From the NCBI GenBank assembly GCA_964639275.1, contig CAZXCQ010000150.1, positions 1 through 15,587 on the forward strand: DNA of 15,587 nucleotides, in the 5' to 3' direction. Every line of letters starts with the position of its first letter. Position 1 is the stretch's first letter. The stretch comes from CAZXCQ01 sp964639275. Its GTDB lineage: Bacteria > Desulfobacterota > DSM-4660 > Desulfatiglandales > Desulfatiglandaceae. The notes below the pieces were generated by a model. It was not told the DNA's origin and made no database searches. It worked only from the letters and a program-made list of their open reading frames with translations. Both the position numbers and the translations under genes were made by a program. Below are positions 6,912-14,771 of this stretch, in pieces.

Positions 6912-8060
6912 CTAAATTCGTTCCTCAGGGCCGGCGTCAGATGGGTCTGATATCATTTCCAAAAATGCCTCCACCCTTGTTCTGATTTGGCCCTCGGATA
7001 AACTCCCTGATATCTCTAATACCAGTGACGGGCAATCATTCTGCTTTAGCATATGGGTGAGCTCCGATATTTCCAGGGATAAGGGATCACAATACTTGGG
7101 GATCAAGAAGATGACTCCCTGGGCTCGGTATCTTTTGGCCATTCCCAGCATCTCGTCGACCTTGTGCTCAACAGGCCTTCTCGTTGGTGCTGTCCGTAGC
7201 CCCAGCAGGCTTTCTACCAATATGTCAAGCGGTGAGCCCGTTTTGTCTATCTTGGTTTCACGCAACCGATAACGCATTCCCGATGCCAGGTCGTCCCAGA
7301 CGACGACGGCTCCCGCATCTTCCAGTATATACGGTAGGGCGCTTTGATTCACCAACTCGTTTTCAAACATCAAACCGGAGAGGATGATTCGTATGCCCGT
7401 CTTTGGCGTCTCAAGCTCAAGTGTTTCTAAAAATGCCTTCAGCATGTCATTGTGAAGCGACTTTGGCATTATCATGCTGGTTAATACGGCAGATACAACC
7501 TGTTCGGGCCGAATAGCTCCTGGATGGGTGCCCCGATACTGATAGATCTGTTTAAGAAGTTGACGGTTTGTATTGTAGACGGAGATTGCCTTCGCGAGAT
7601 TACCTTCAGTAAATTCTTCTCCCCCCCTATCGGATAATCTCTCTGCCAGGCTCAAAATTTCAGCCTTCAGATACCTCCTGGCACCCGCATCGTTGTTGAC
7701 CGGGGGGGTAAAGACATGAACAAACCTCTCGGGCCAACGTAGTCTCCAGATGCCTGCCAATCCTCTGATTGTCTCACACACGTGAGCCACCAGAAGTCCA
7801 TCCAGATACCCGTACCCCCCATCCAGTACTTGCTCCATTATGTCTTTTGAACAATCACAAACATAAGGAGGCAGGTAATCATGGGCCTTTACATACTTAC
7901 TCCCGGACATGGTCAGCTGGATCGGAAGAAACCCACACGCCCACACGACCTCCTCGGGGACCAGGGCGGAATAGCAACCCACGACCTGCCTCCCCGATTT
8001 TTTATATTCAAGCGCCCATTTGTGCCTTTCTCCCAGGGCTTCGGTAAAGTCTATTCCCAT
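6912..8060 (-). CDS. 2-hydroxyacyl-CoA dehydratase / BcrC-HgdB-like subunit
   Basis: A 382-residue subunit of the iron-sulfur enzyme family that includes 2-hydroxyacyl-CoA dehydratases (HgdB, FldC, HadC) and class I benzoyl-CoA reductase (BcrB/BcrC). It would act in the cytoplasm on a CoA thioester after one-electron activation by an ATP-driven partner. The three cysteines expected to hold a [4Fe-4S] cluster are in YVCDC (68/70), AHVCETIRG (95) and IPKYCDP (324). The C-terminal block QIRTRVEAFLEMI (358-370) is the family signature. Length is normal (about 370-390). Its ATG overlaps the last 10 bases of the preceding subunit gene (8051-8060), which indicates translational coupling and a heterodimer. 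An AAGG-type ribosome site precedes it. The family is secure, but the substrate, and whether it dehydrates or reduces, cannot be read. Confidence 0.85.
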   Translation of the reverse strand: MGIDFTEALGERHKWALEYKKSGRQVVGCYSALVPEEVVWACGFLPIQLTMSGSKYVKAHDYLPPYVCDCSKDIMEQVLDGGYGYLDGLLVAHVCETIRGLAGIWRLRWPERFVHVFTPPVNNDAGARRYLKAEILSLAERLSDRGGEEFTEGNLAKAISVYNTNRQLLKQIYQYRGTHPGAIRPEQVVSAVLTSMIMPKSLHNDMLKAFLETLELETPKTGIRIILSGLMFENELVNQSALPYILEDAGAVVVWDDLASGMRYRLRETKIDKTGSPLDILVESLLGLRTAPTRRPVEHKVDEMLGMAKRYRAQGVIFLIPKYCDPLSLEISELTHMLKQNDCPSLVLEISGSLSEGQIRTRVEAFLEMISDPSDAGPEERI

Positions 8061-9304
8061 TTCTTACCTTCTTTTTCGGAGAGAATGTCCAAAAAAATGT
8101 CCATATGCGCCTTCCATCTATCCATTGAAAAAGACCTGGGGTCTGCCATCTCGGCCTCAAAGGTGAAGCTGCGTATCCCCAGTTCTTTATCGAGGGCCCG
8201 GATATGTTCGGGCTGTCCTATGGAATATACCTTGCAGCTGCGGTTGGAAAAAAAGATTGCCCCATCACATCTCCAGTCGCGAGCAGAGCGAAGGGACCGG
8301 GCAACCTTGACAGGCAAGCCAACGTGATTATCAATCGAAAGCCATTTTGCGGCCAAATTCTCAAATGGGCCTTCTGCGTCAAAGTGGCCCCCATCAAAGA
8401 AATATCCGTTCCATACATGGTTGGTGTAGAAATCCATGGCCACGACCGCACCGCGTGAGGCCAGCCAATCCAGCGTCTGGAGATTAAACCACAGCGGGAT
8501 GTTGTGAAAATAGAGCCTGAAACGCTCATCCGATATGATCCCTTCTCGGTCTGCAACGCTTTTCTGTGTCTCTTTCAAGAGCATATCATAATAATCAACC
8601 GCCTCCTGCCTGCCGGTCTGGGTGATCAGATAGAAGAGGTCGCCCACCAGTTCACGCATGCCCCGCGGGGTGGGAAGGGCCTTTCTGAGGAGCTGGACTT
8701 TGGTAAAGGCCTCGTGTGCCTCGCCGGAGAGGCTCATGCACCGAGCAAAGCGGTCATCATCAAAACGGGTCCCGGTTTGCTCTTCAATGAAATTTGCCAG
8801 CCGTTTGAATTCAGAAACCATCCACTCCTTATGATGGTCTTCGGTCTTGCCCAGAAAATTATATGGTGCATCAATCGTGAACATCGGGACATCAAAAAAC
8901 CGGGCCTCGATCTCCCACCATTTTGCATGGGGGTCACAGGCCGATGCCACGGCAATAATAAAATCCGGTTTTGGCAGAGCCCCCATGGGTCCGTCGGTCT
9001 TGTACATCATCCCGAGACCACACCGGACATAAGAGCACAGATCCTGGCTCCAACCCCTTTTTTCAGCCTCCTCGCAGAAGCCCTTTGCCAGCTGTTTGGC
9101 GCAGCAGATAGTCACATAGTTCTCGGGCATGCAGACTTCAATCCCCATTGCGTACAGGATCTCTGTGGGACCGAGTGCGGTCGTGTAGGCGATGGGTCTC
9201 CCTTCTGCCCTTGCCCCATGAATGCGCTCATAGTAGCTTCTTGTGAAATCCTTTCTGAGCGCGTTCAGATTTTGGTTCTCGTTTCTGCCTTGATTTGAAA
9301 TCAT
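8051..9304 (-). CDS. 2-hydroxyacyl-CoA dehydratase / BcrB-HgdA-like subunit
   Basis: A 417-residue partner of the following gene and a member of the same family. Candidate cluster ligands are Cys90 and Cys95 in DLCSYVRCGLG, Cys123 in ASACDPH and Cys357 in NRSCK. The order of a cysteine near 90, an S-x-C-D block near 120 and a late cysteine near 355 is what the family shows. The C-terminal portion has the FEAEMADPRSFS segment (382-393), where related subunits carry the acidic-aspartate region before the last helix. It is the upstream member of an overlapping pair and lies 62 bases after the acyl-CoA synthetase. The ATG is preceded by AGGGG. I infer that it forms the second half of an alpha-beta enzyme. 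Whether it is closer to benzoyl-CoA reductase subunit B or to a dehydratase alpha subunit needs a tree. Confidence 0.83.
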   Translation of the reverse strand: MISNQGRNENQNLNALRKDFTRSYYERIHGARAEGRPIAYTTALGPTEILYAMGIEVCMPENYVTICCAKQLAKGFCEEAEKRGWSQDLCSYVRCGLGMMYKTDGPMGALPKPDFIIAVASACDPHAKWWEIEARFFDVPMFTIDAPYNFLGKTEDHHKEWMVSEFKRLANFIEEQTGTRFDDDRFARCMSLSGEAHEAFTKVQLLRKALPTPRGMRELVGDLFYLITQTGRQEAVDYYDMLLKETQKSVADREGIISDERFRLYFHNIPLWFNLQTLDWLASRGAVVAMDFYTNHVWNGYFFDGGHFDAEGPFENLAAKWLSIDNHVGLPVKVARSLRSARDWRCDGAIFFSNRSCKVYSIGQPEHIRALDKELGIRSFTFEAEMADPRSFSMDRWKAHMDIFLDILSEKEGKKWE

Positions 9305-9344
9305 CTCTACCCCTGAGCTGTATGAACAACATCACAAAATGGAT

Positions 9345-9370
9345 CTAAAGGACCGAATTGAGCCTTTTAG
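9345..9370 (-). other. Intercistronic hairpin at the end of the ligase gene
   Basis: CTAAAGG (9345-9351) and CCTTTTAG (9363-9370) can pair with one bulged base and an 11-base loop. The right arm covers the stop codon of the acyl-CoA synthetase. In the operon messenger it would lie between the ligase and the dehydratase genes and could tune relative expression. It is short and may be chance. Confidence 0.25.
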
Positions 9371-10950
9371 GACAAATCATCGCTCCAGTGCCCGTATTTA
9401 TCCCTGAGGGCACCATAGACCACCTTGCCCGTGGCTGTTCGCGGGATGTCCTCGAAGGCTATAAAGTCCACGGACCGTGGTCTTTTGTATGCCGCGATCT
9501 TTTCCTTGCAAAAGGCCATAATTTCCTCTCTGAGGTCGTCCGTTCCCTTGATACCGTCTTTTAGCACCACCACCGCCTTTATGGTTTCTCCCCACTTCTT
9601 GTCCGGCACCCCGATCACGCACACCTCCTTTACGGATGGATGCGTTATCACGATGTTTTCGACTTCTGAGGGGTAAACATTCTCCCCTCCGGTAATGATC
9701 ATATTTTGTTTGCGATCGACAAGGTAGTAAAAACCATCCTCGTCTTTGTAGGCCATGTCCCCAGCACTGAAGTATTTCCCCCTGAATGCCTCTCTTGTCT
9801 TTTCAGGGGAATTCCAATATTCCTTAAAGGTGCTCGGCTGGGTTGTGTAGATTTCGCCCACTTGTCCTACCGGGACTTCATCTCCATTTTCATCCAGCAG
9901 CTTTATACGCCCAACCCCTATCATCTCACGGCCGATCGAGCCCAGCTTTCGCATCTGATCTTCGGGGCGAAGTAGGACGGGAACCCCCGCCTCGGTAGAT
10001 CCATAGGCTTCAAAGAAATTGGAGTTCAAAAAAAAGTCCATGATCTCCTTTTTTGTGGACCGTCTGACCGGCGCTGATGAACACAAAAGGTTGCGGACGC
10101 TGCTCACATCATATCTATTCTTAATCTCTTCGGGCAGAGACAGGATCATGATGTACTGGGTGGGCACCAGGGATGTAAAGGTGATCTGTTCCTCGTCAAA
10201 CACCCTTATGATCTCTTCGGGGTCAAAGCTCTGTCTGTTGTATATACAGGCACAGCCGTATACATAAATGAAGTTAAAGGCGAATATAAAGGAGTTGGCG
10301 TGACACATCGGCATGACGAGAAGACCTATGTCGTTTCTGTTGAATCCCATCTCGGTATTATACATGAGGTAATGATGAACACAGCTCTCATGGGTCCGAA
10401 CAGCACCCTTTGGCTTGCCGGTCGTACCGGAGGTATATATGATGACCCACATATCCTGGGGGTCAACCTCTATGTCAGGCTCATCTGAGGACCCGGCTTT
10501 AATCAATTCTTCGAAATTGCAGCAATCGGATGGGGCTTTCTCTTCTCCCAGGAAAATATAGTTGGATGAAAGATCTTTCGGGAGGTCTTCTCTGATGGAC
10601 TCTGCCCCCTCCACAAAATCCTGAGCCACAATAAATGCGCTGGCCCCGGAGTCTTCGAGGATGTATTTGTACTCATTGGGGGTAAGCCTGAACATTATGG
10701 GAACCGCCACCAGGCCCGCCTTGGCAGCGGCACCATAGATCTCCATCCACTCCACACAATTGTATGCGAGCACCGCGAACCTGTCGCCTTTCTTGAGCCC
10801 CAAAGCCAGAAGACCGTTTGCCAGTCTACAACACCGCTCATTCAATTCCTCGTATGTCATGGCGCGGTTCAGGTCTTTTGCTCCCACCTTTTCAGGATAA
10901 AGGTAGGCGGCTATCCCCAGTGCCTCGCTGATGGTTATAAACGATCCCAT
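9367..10950 (-). CDS. Acyl-CoA synthetase (AMP-forming)
   Basis: A 527-residue ANL-superfamily ligase that activates a carboxylic acid through an acyl-adenylate to its CoA thioester in the cytoplasm. The P-loop-like motif is YTSGTTGKPKG (172-182). The adenine-binding block is YGSTE (316-320). The ribose aspartate lies in SAGDMA (395-400), the hinge is near DRKQN (412-416), and GGENVYPSEVE (421-431) is the CoA-phase motif. The catalytic Lys509 is in PRTATGKV. Length is typical of FadD-like and aryl/medium-chain ligases, and the specificity is not clear from the sequence. A good promoter lies upstream (11007-11035) and an AGGAAGG-type ribosome site precedes the ATG. It is the first gene of the unit with the two dehydratase-like subunits, so its product is probably their substrate or a precursor of it. 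Confidence 0.92.
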   Translation of the reverse strand: MGSFITISEALGIAAYLYPEKVGAKDLNRAMTYEELNERCCRLANGLLALGLKKGDRFAVLAYNCVEWMEIYGAAAKAGLVAVPIMFRLTPNEYKYILEDSGASAFIVAQDFVEGAESIREDLPKDLSSNYIFLGEEKAPSDCCNFEELIKAGSSDEPDIEVDPQDMWVIIYTSGTTGKPKGAVRTHESCVHHYLMYNTEMGFNRNDIGLLVMPMCHANSFIFAFNFIYVYGCACIYNRQSFDPEEIIRVFDEEQITFTSLVPTQYIMILSLPEEIKNRYDVSSVRNLLCSSAPVRRSTKKEIMDFFLNSNFFEAYGSTEAGVPVLLRPEDQMRKLGSIGREMIGVGRIKLLDENGDEVPVGQVGEIYTTQPSTFKEYWNSPEKTREAFRGKYFSAGDMAYKDEDGFYYLVDRKQNMIITGGENVYPSEVENIVITHPSVKEVCVIGVPDKKWGETIKAVVVLKDGIKGTDDLREEIMAFCKEKIAAYKRPRSVDFIAFEDIPRTATGKVVYGALRDKYGHWSDDLS

Positions 10951-11006
10951 ACCCTCTCACCTTCCTGCGGGTTAGTGAAGCGATAGAAACTTGTTTTCCG
11001 GGAAGG

Positions 11007-11035
11007 ACAATAAAGAAATTCCCCTTGTGAGTCAA
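11007..11035 (-). promoter_or_regulatory. Sigma70-type promoter for the ligase-dehydratase operon
   Basis: On the minus strand TTGACT (11035-11030) is followed after exactly 17 bases by TATTGT (11012-11007), about 57 bases before the ligase ATG. Both hexamers are near consensus. Just downstream lies TTCCCGGAA, an odd-centred palindrome (around 10996-11004), which could be an operator near the start of transcription. The site makes the ligase and dehydratase genes independently expressible from the enolase-family gene behind it. Confidence 0.6.
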
Positions 11036-11057
11036 GGAAAGTGTGGACAGCGCTCTT

Positions 11058-12146
11058 CTATGCCACCCGAAATTTTATCAGGGCATCAAAATCAAATTCG
11101 ATGCCGTGACCGTGCCGGTCCGGTGCCACGGCGTAACCCTGATCAATTTCAAAGGCATGGGCCATAAAACGCTCCAGGCCAAAGGCATGGATCTCCAGAT
11201 AGGCGGCATTGGGTATGGCGGCCAGGAGGTGAATATGCAGCTGATGGGCGCCATGGGAAATCAGCGGCAGGTTATGGGCCTCTGCCAGGCCGGCCACTTT
11301 CATAAAGGGGGTAATGCCGCCGCAAGTGGTCAGGTCTGGTTCGGGAAAATCAATGCCGCCAGCAGTGATCAGTTGTCTGAATTCCGCGACGGTATGTAGA
11401 TTTTCTCCAGCTGCCAATGGTACTGGACTTTTTTGTCGAAGATGGGCGTAGCCGGCAAAGTCATCCGGTTTTAAAGGTTCTTCCAGCCATAAGAGGTCAA
11501 ATTCCGCCAGCCGGCGGGTTGCCCGGATTGCCTTGTCAATGGTCCAGGCTTCATTGGCATCGGCCATCAATTCGATGTCATCACCAATGTGTTTTCGCAT
11601 CTCCCTGACGCGCGACAGATCCTCGGCCAGGGCGGGCCTGCCGAGACGCATTTTGACCGAGCAATGCCCTTCATCGATGCTCTTGCTGGCGCCTTCCAAT
11701 AGTTCCTGCAGGGGAAGATTCAGATCGATGTTGCCGGCATAAACCTTCACCCGCGGGTCGAAACCACCGAGCAATTGCCACAATGGTTGGCCCAGAGCGC
11801 GGCCTTTTAGGTCCCACAAGGCAGTGTCCACGGCGGCGATGGCAAAACTGACCGGCCCGCCGCGGCCGGCATAATGGTGCCGATGCCACATGCTATGCCA
11901 GAGAAATTCTATGTTGCGAGAATCCTGCGCCATGAGGCTGTTGCGAAAGACATCGTCTATGATTGTTGCAATGGCCGGTCCTTGGCCTTCATGCATGACC
12001 GTATAGCCAACCCCGGTGGCGCCGCTTTTGGTGGTAACACGAACCATCACCATATCAAAGGCCCGCATAACACCGGCCGCGGACGCTTCCATGACAACTG
12101 GCAATGGAATGCGGAATGTATCGACTTCCACTTTTTCAATAAGCAT
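11058..12146 (-). CDS. Enolase superfamily enzyme, mandelate racemase subgroup
   Basis: A 362-residue member of the mandelate racemase/muconate lactonizing superfamily. These enzymes abstract the proton next to a carboxylate, bound to Mg2+, giving racemisation, epimerisation or dehydration of hydroxy or sugar acids. The N-terminal capping domain (about 1-125) precedes a (beta/alpha)7beta barrel. Metal ligands are Asp196 (MADANEA), Glu222 (WLEEPL) and Glu248 (AAGENLH). The His-Asp base dyad is His298 (ISHGAHQ) with Asp271 (PEPDLTTCGG), which places it in the mandelate racemase subgroup. The second-strand motif is VKMRLG, so Lys165 is present, but the second lysine of the usual KxK is Arg167. 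Glu318 (LEIH) matches the later acidic residue. The ATG has a strong GGAGG site (12152-12160). The substrate is unknown. Its position 107 bases before the ligase suggests a shared pathway. Confidence 0.9.
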   Translation of the reverse strand: MLIEKVEVDTFRIPLPVVMEASAAGVMRAFDMVMVRVTTKSGATGVGYTVMHEGQGPAIATIIDDVFRNSLMAQDSRNIEFLWHSMWHRHHYAGRGGPVSFAIAAVDTALWDLKGRALGQPLWQLLGGFDPRVKVYAGNIDLNLPLQELLEGASKSIDEGHCSVKMRLGRPALAEDLSRVREMRKHIGDDIELMADANEAWTIDKAIRATRRLAEFDLLWLEEPLKPDDFAGYAHLRQKSPVPLAAGENLHTVAEFRQLITAGGIDFPEPDLTTCGGITPFMKVAGLAEAHNLPLISHGAHQLHIHLLAAIPNAAYLEIHAFGLERFMAHAFEIDQGYAVAPDRHGHGIEFDFDALIKFRVA

Positions 12147-12486
12147 TTTCTATCCTCCTCCCCCCTCTGGAGTAGCAAAAAAACCTGATTCTCCGCGCCG
12201 CGCAAAACCCAGAGACAAAGGGCTTTGACCTTGAAGTTATGAATTTGAGAGAGACCTTGATGAAACAAGAAATACATATAACATTTCCATCCCATCCTGC
12301 AACGGGGAAAATGGACATCAATTTCAATACTCCATGTCGAAGATTGGGACGGAAAACATCTGGTTCACAGGGGCATGACGCAGAGAAATCAAGAGATAGC
12401 AATTGCTGAACGCTCAGAAAACCTTGCCCATAAGATCTTTGCCGAAGTCCTGAGCATTGTGCGACATCCGGATAGGCCTGGATAAT
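12147..12486. other. Gene-free gap upstream of the enolase-family gene
   Basis: No credible gene. The stretch contains sequence of the form CACAGGGGCATGACGCAGAGAAATC (about 12367-12391) and TTCTCCGCGCCGCGC (about 12189-12203). Both are reminiscent of the degenerate CACAGAG-type intergenic repeats seen in many environmental genomes. It should contain the enolase-family promoter, but I could not identify hexamers with confidence. Confidence 0.3.
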
Positions 12487-12807
12487 TTATGGGGCAAGGT
12501 CTTCCATGAGTCTGTGCTTTTCCCGAAGCCTGATGGAGAGTGCTTGAACGGTTTCAAAGGCCTTTTCCACGGTCTTTTCCCCATCAGGGTTCACCAGGCA
12601 GCAGGTGGCCGGGGAGAGCAAACTGCGGGAAAGAAGAAAGTCCCGGTCCACGCCTTTTTTGCCCAGAGCGGTCCAGAGTTCATGCAGGAGTGTTTCCAGG
12701 GAATGAAGGCTTTCATTTTCGAACGGTTCAAAATTGGTGGGGACAATCCCCCACACCAGCACCACGCCTTGATGGGGCATTACCGCGAACAAAGTCCTTG
12801 ACTCATG
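12487..12807 (-). pseudogene. C-terminal fragment of a MetE-like methionine synthase family protein
   Basis: An open frame of about 107 codons with no ATG at its head (a TGA at 12810-12808 closes it upstream). It reads GVVLVWGIVPTNFEPFENES, then LLHELWTALGKKGVDRDFL, then SRSLLSPATCCLVNPDGEK and ALSIRLREK. That order (WGIVPT, ESxxSL, LW..L..KG, LL..SLLxPxC, a final ALS..LRE helix) is the C-terminal third of the cobalamin-independent methionine synthase-like family (UROD/MetE fold). Full members are about 340-370 residues. The first two thirds are missing, and I found no continuation in other frames upstream. I infer a truncated remnant cut near 12807. It runs in the same direction as the enolase-family gene, 340 bases upstream of it. 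Confidence 0.55.
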
Positions 12808-12958
12808 TCAAAAAAGACGGAGTTAAGGAACCTGACGATCATGTCATAGCAGTCAGCTATTGACCTATCTTGTTACTTGATGTTGACGCAAAGCGCTTGA
12901 CCTTTCTACATCGGAGCGGATACATTTTTGGTCCAGCGCCACACTTTGTTTGATTTAC

Positions 12959-13109
12959 AACCCGTATTCCGGAAAGGAGATTTGTAACATATTGAAATAG
13001 CAATATGTTTCCAATCTACTGGAAATTGTAGCCCATAAATATGAGCAAACAGCACACGATGATTCCAGACACTTACAAGGTCAGAAGGCAATTTTGCGGA
13101 ATACGGGTT
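12959..13109. repeat. 151-bp unit with 13-bp perfect terminal inverted repeats
   Basis: AACCCGTATTCCG (12959-12971) and CGGAATACGGGTT (13097-13109) are exact reverse complements 125 bases apart. Inside is a second perfect dyad: AACATATTG (12986-12994) and CAATATGTT (13001-13009) around a 6-base loop. No coding frame fills the unit. It lies just before the transporter gene. A small non-autonomous mobile element or a regulatory region with distant operator halves are both possible. I see no convincing flanking target duplication. Confidence 0.45.
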
Positions 13110-13194
13110 AAAAGGAATCTTTGGGAAGACATTTTTTCCTGGCAGATTTTGGAGGAAGACGGGTGCCTTTCTCTTTTTCAAGCGACTTCATCAA

Positions 13195-14421
13195 ATGACT
13201 ATCTCTGCCATTGAGAAATGGCGTAATCTTATCCTCTTGGTGACGGCGGAGATACTTATTTTTGGCCTCTGGTTCTCCGCCTCTGCGACCCTGCCCCAAA
13301 TGACGGAAGAATGGCAGCTGAGCGGAGCCGACCAATCCTGGATGACCATGAGTGTCCAGGTCGGCTTTGTGGTTGGTGCTCTCATTATTGCCCTGTTGAA
13401 CCTAGCCGACCGCATTCCTTCCAGTCGCCTGATCGCAGCTTGTGCCTTTGGGGGTGCAGCAGCCAACGCGGGTATTGTACTCCTTGACCATGCCCCTGCC
13501 CTTGCCCTCCTGTTACGCTTTGCTACTGGAATGGGGCTCGCCGGCAGCTATCCACCCGGCATGAAACTCGCTGCAACATGGTGCAAGGAAAACCGGGGAC
13601 TGGGTATCGGTTTGCTGGTGGGGGGGATTGTTCTGGGGAAATCCATTCCCCACTTGCTCAATGCCCTTCCGGTTTTGGGTGGAGATGGCATGCCTCCCTG
13701 GCGCATGGTACTTCTGGCAACCTCAGCTTTGGCTGCCCTTGGTGCCATTGTGGTGGGAGCCGGGGTGTATGAAGGGCCTTTTCTGACAGGAGTGGCCCCC
13801 TTCAATTGGCGTTTTGCGGGAAAGGTGCTGAGCCACAGGCCCACGCGGTTTGCAAATTTTGGTTATTTGGGTCACATGTGGGAACTGTACGGTATGTGGA
13901 CGTGGGTCCCTGTCTTCTTAATTGTCAGTTATGGTGCGGCCGGTTGGAGCACTCTGTCAGCGCGTCTGGCCGGATTTTCAGCCATTGCCGCAGGTGCTCT
14001 CGGCAGCCTGGTAGCCGGTCTCTTGGCCGATCGTTTCGGCCGATCACGGGTGACGGTCGCCAGCCTGATCCTATCGGGGACGTGCGCCCTGTGTGCAGGG
14101 ATTTTCTTCTCTCGTCCAGGACTTTTGACGGCTCTCTGCCTTCTGTGGGGATTCACTGTCGTCGCCGACAGCGCTCAGTTCAGCGCAGCCGTCAGCGAGC
14201 TCACCGACCCTCGTTATGTAGGCACGGCACTCACTGTTCAAACCACCCTCGGATTTCTGCTGACCTTGCTGTCAATCCGCATCATACCGCCACTGGTTGA
14301 GATCATCGGCTGGGAATGGGTCTTTGCAGTCCTTGCACCTGGGCCCGTGTTTGGGATCTGGAGCATGCTTAAGCTCCGCCTCATGCCGGAAGCCACACGC
14401 ATGGCATCGGGGAACCGGTGA
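13195..14421 (+). CDS. Major facilitator superfamily transporter
   Basis: A 408-residue integral inner-membrane protein with about twelve hydrophobic segments in two halves. The loop between segments 2 and 3 carries LADRIPSSRL (70-79), and the matching loop of the second half carries LADRFGRSR (277-285). Both are versions of the MFS A-motif (GxLaDRxGrr). ATGMGLAGSYPPG (110-122) is in the position of the fourth or fifth segment, where Gly-rich motifs are usual. The C-terminal tail is short and basic. The ATG has no clear ribosome site nearby (GGAGG at 13151-13155 is 40 bases away), and the frame is open upstream without a better start, so the exact start is uncertain. It is divergent from the enolase/ligase/dehydratase block and could import their substrate, but the sequence gives no specificity. 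Confidence 0.85.
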   Translation: MTISAIEKWRNLILLVTAEILIFGLWFSASATLPQMTEEWQLSGADQSWMTMSVQVGFVVGALIIALLNLADRIPSSRLIAACAFGGAAANAGIVLLDHAPALALLLRFATGMGLAGSYPPGMKLAATWCKENRGLGIGLLVGGIVLGKSIPHLLNALPVLGGDGMPPWRMVLLATSALAALGAIVVGAGVYEGPFLTGVAPFNWRFAGKVLSHRPTRFANFGYLGHMWELYGMWTWVPVFLIVSYGAAGWSTLSARLAGFSAIAAGALGSLVAGLLADRFGRSRVTVASLILSGTCALCAGIFFSRPGLLTALCLLWGFTVVADSAQFSAAVSELTDPRYVGTALTVQTTLGFLLTLLSIRIIPPLVEIIGWEWVFAVLAPGPVFGIWSMLKLRLMPEATRMASGNR

Positions 14422-14494
14422 ATGGGCGCTGGCTCCCCTGACGGCTGGAAATCCAATAACAAGTCCCCCGATCCGGGCAAAATATCCCTGCGTG

Positions 14495-14514
14495 AAATGG
14501 GGTCAAATGGGGTC
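14495..14514 (+). repeat. Perfect tandem decamer AAATGGGGTC x2
   Basis: AAATGGGGTC occurs at 14495-14504 and again at 14505-14514. The same decamer is found once on the opposite strand at 402-393. Runs of TGGGGTC are typical of the palindromic repeats that accompany REP-associated (IS200-like) transposases, but no transposase lies here. The gap 14422-14660 otherwise contains nothing recognisable. Confidence 0.4.
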
Positions 14515-14666
14515 TCCTGTTGACCGTTAGTCTGCTCTTTGGTGATGGGGTTTTATGGGGAGCGCCATTGAAAAAACCAAAAGAGAGATATCCGTGGACC
14601 GCCGGATAAGGGTATGCGTCGAAAACTTGGAAAAGAGATTGTGCAACAGTCAACAGCAGACCCCAG

Positions 14667-14771
14667 TTCACTGATATTTCCACCCTGCATTACCACTGGA
14701 GGGACAAGAGCGATCTCTTCGAGCCGGCGGTATTGGACATCAGCGAAGATCTTCGGTTGAAGCACACGTAG
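14667..14771 (+). pseudogene. TetR-family helix-turn-helix remnant
   Basis: In one frame the sequence reads STLHYHWRDKSDLFEPAVLD, ending at a TAG (14769-14771). This matches the recognition helix and following helix of TetR regulators (GxLYYHFxxKexLfxavl). There is no start codon, the helices before it are lost or scrambled, and a stop comes within 15 residues. Past the stop another frame reads RFKLEPGYRDYFMGFCFART (about 14834-14893), which looks protein-like but is not recognised. I infer a decayed regulator gene, possibly once partner to the transporter. Confidence 0.4.

Noticed and set aside
8504..9298. 264-residue plus-strand open frame opposite the dehydratase subunit gene
   Set aside because: It is antisense to a clear conserved gene, whose catalytic cysteine motifs explain the sequence. 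The plus frame shows no family features.
12136..12402. 88-residue minus-strand frame upstream of the enolase-family gene
   Set aside because: It overlaps the strong ribosome site and start of the real gene, and its residues look like translated intergenic repeat.
12906..13181. 91-residue minus-strand open frame across the inverted-repeat unit
   Set aside because: Its composition is not protein-like, it has no recognisable motif, and it runs through the two inverted-repeat arms.
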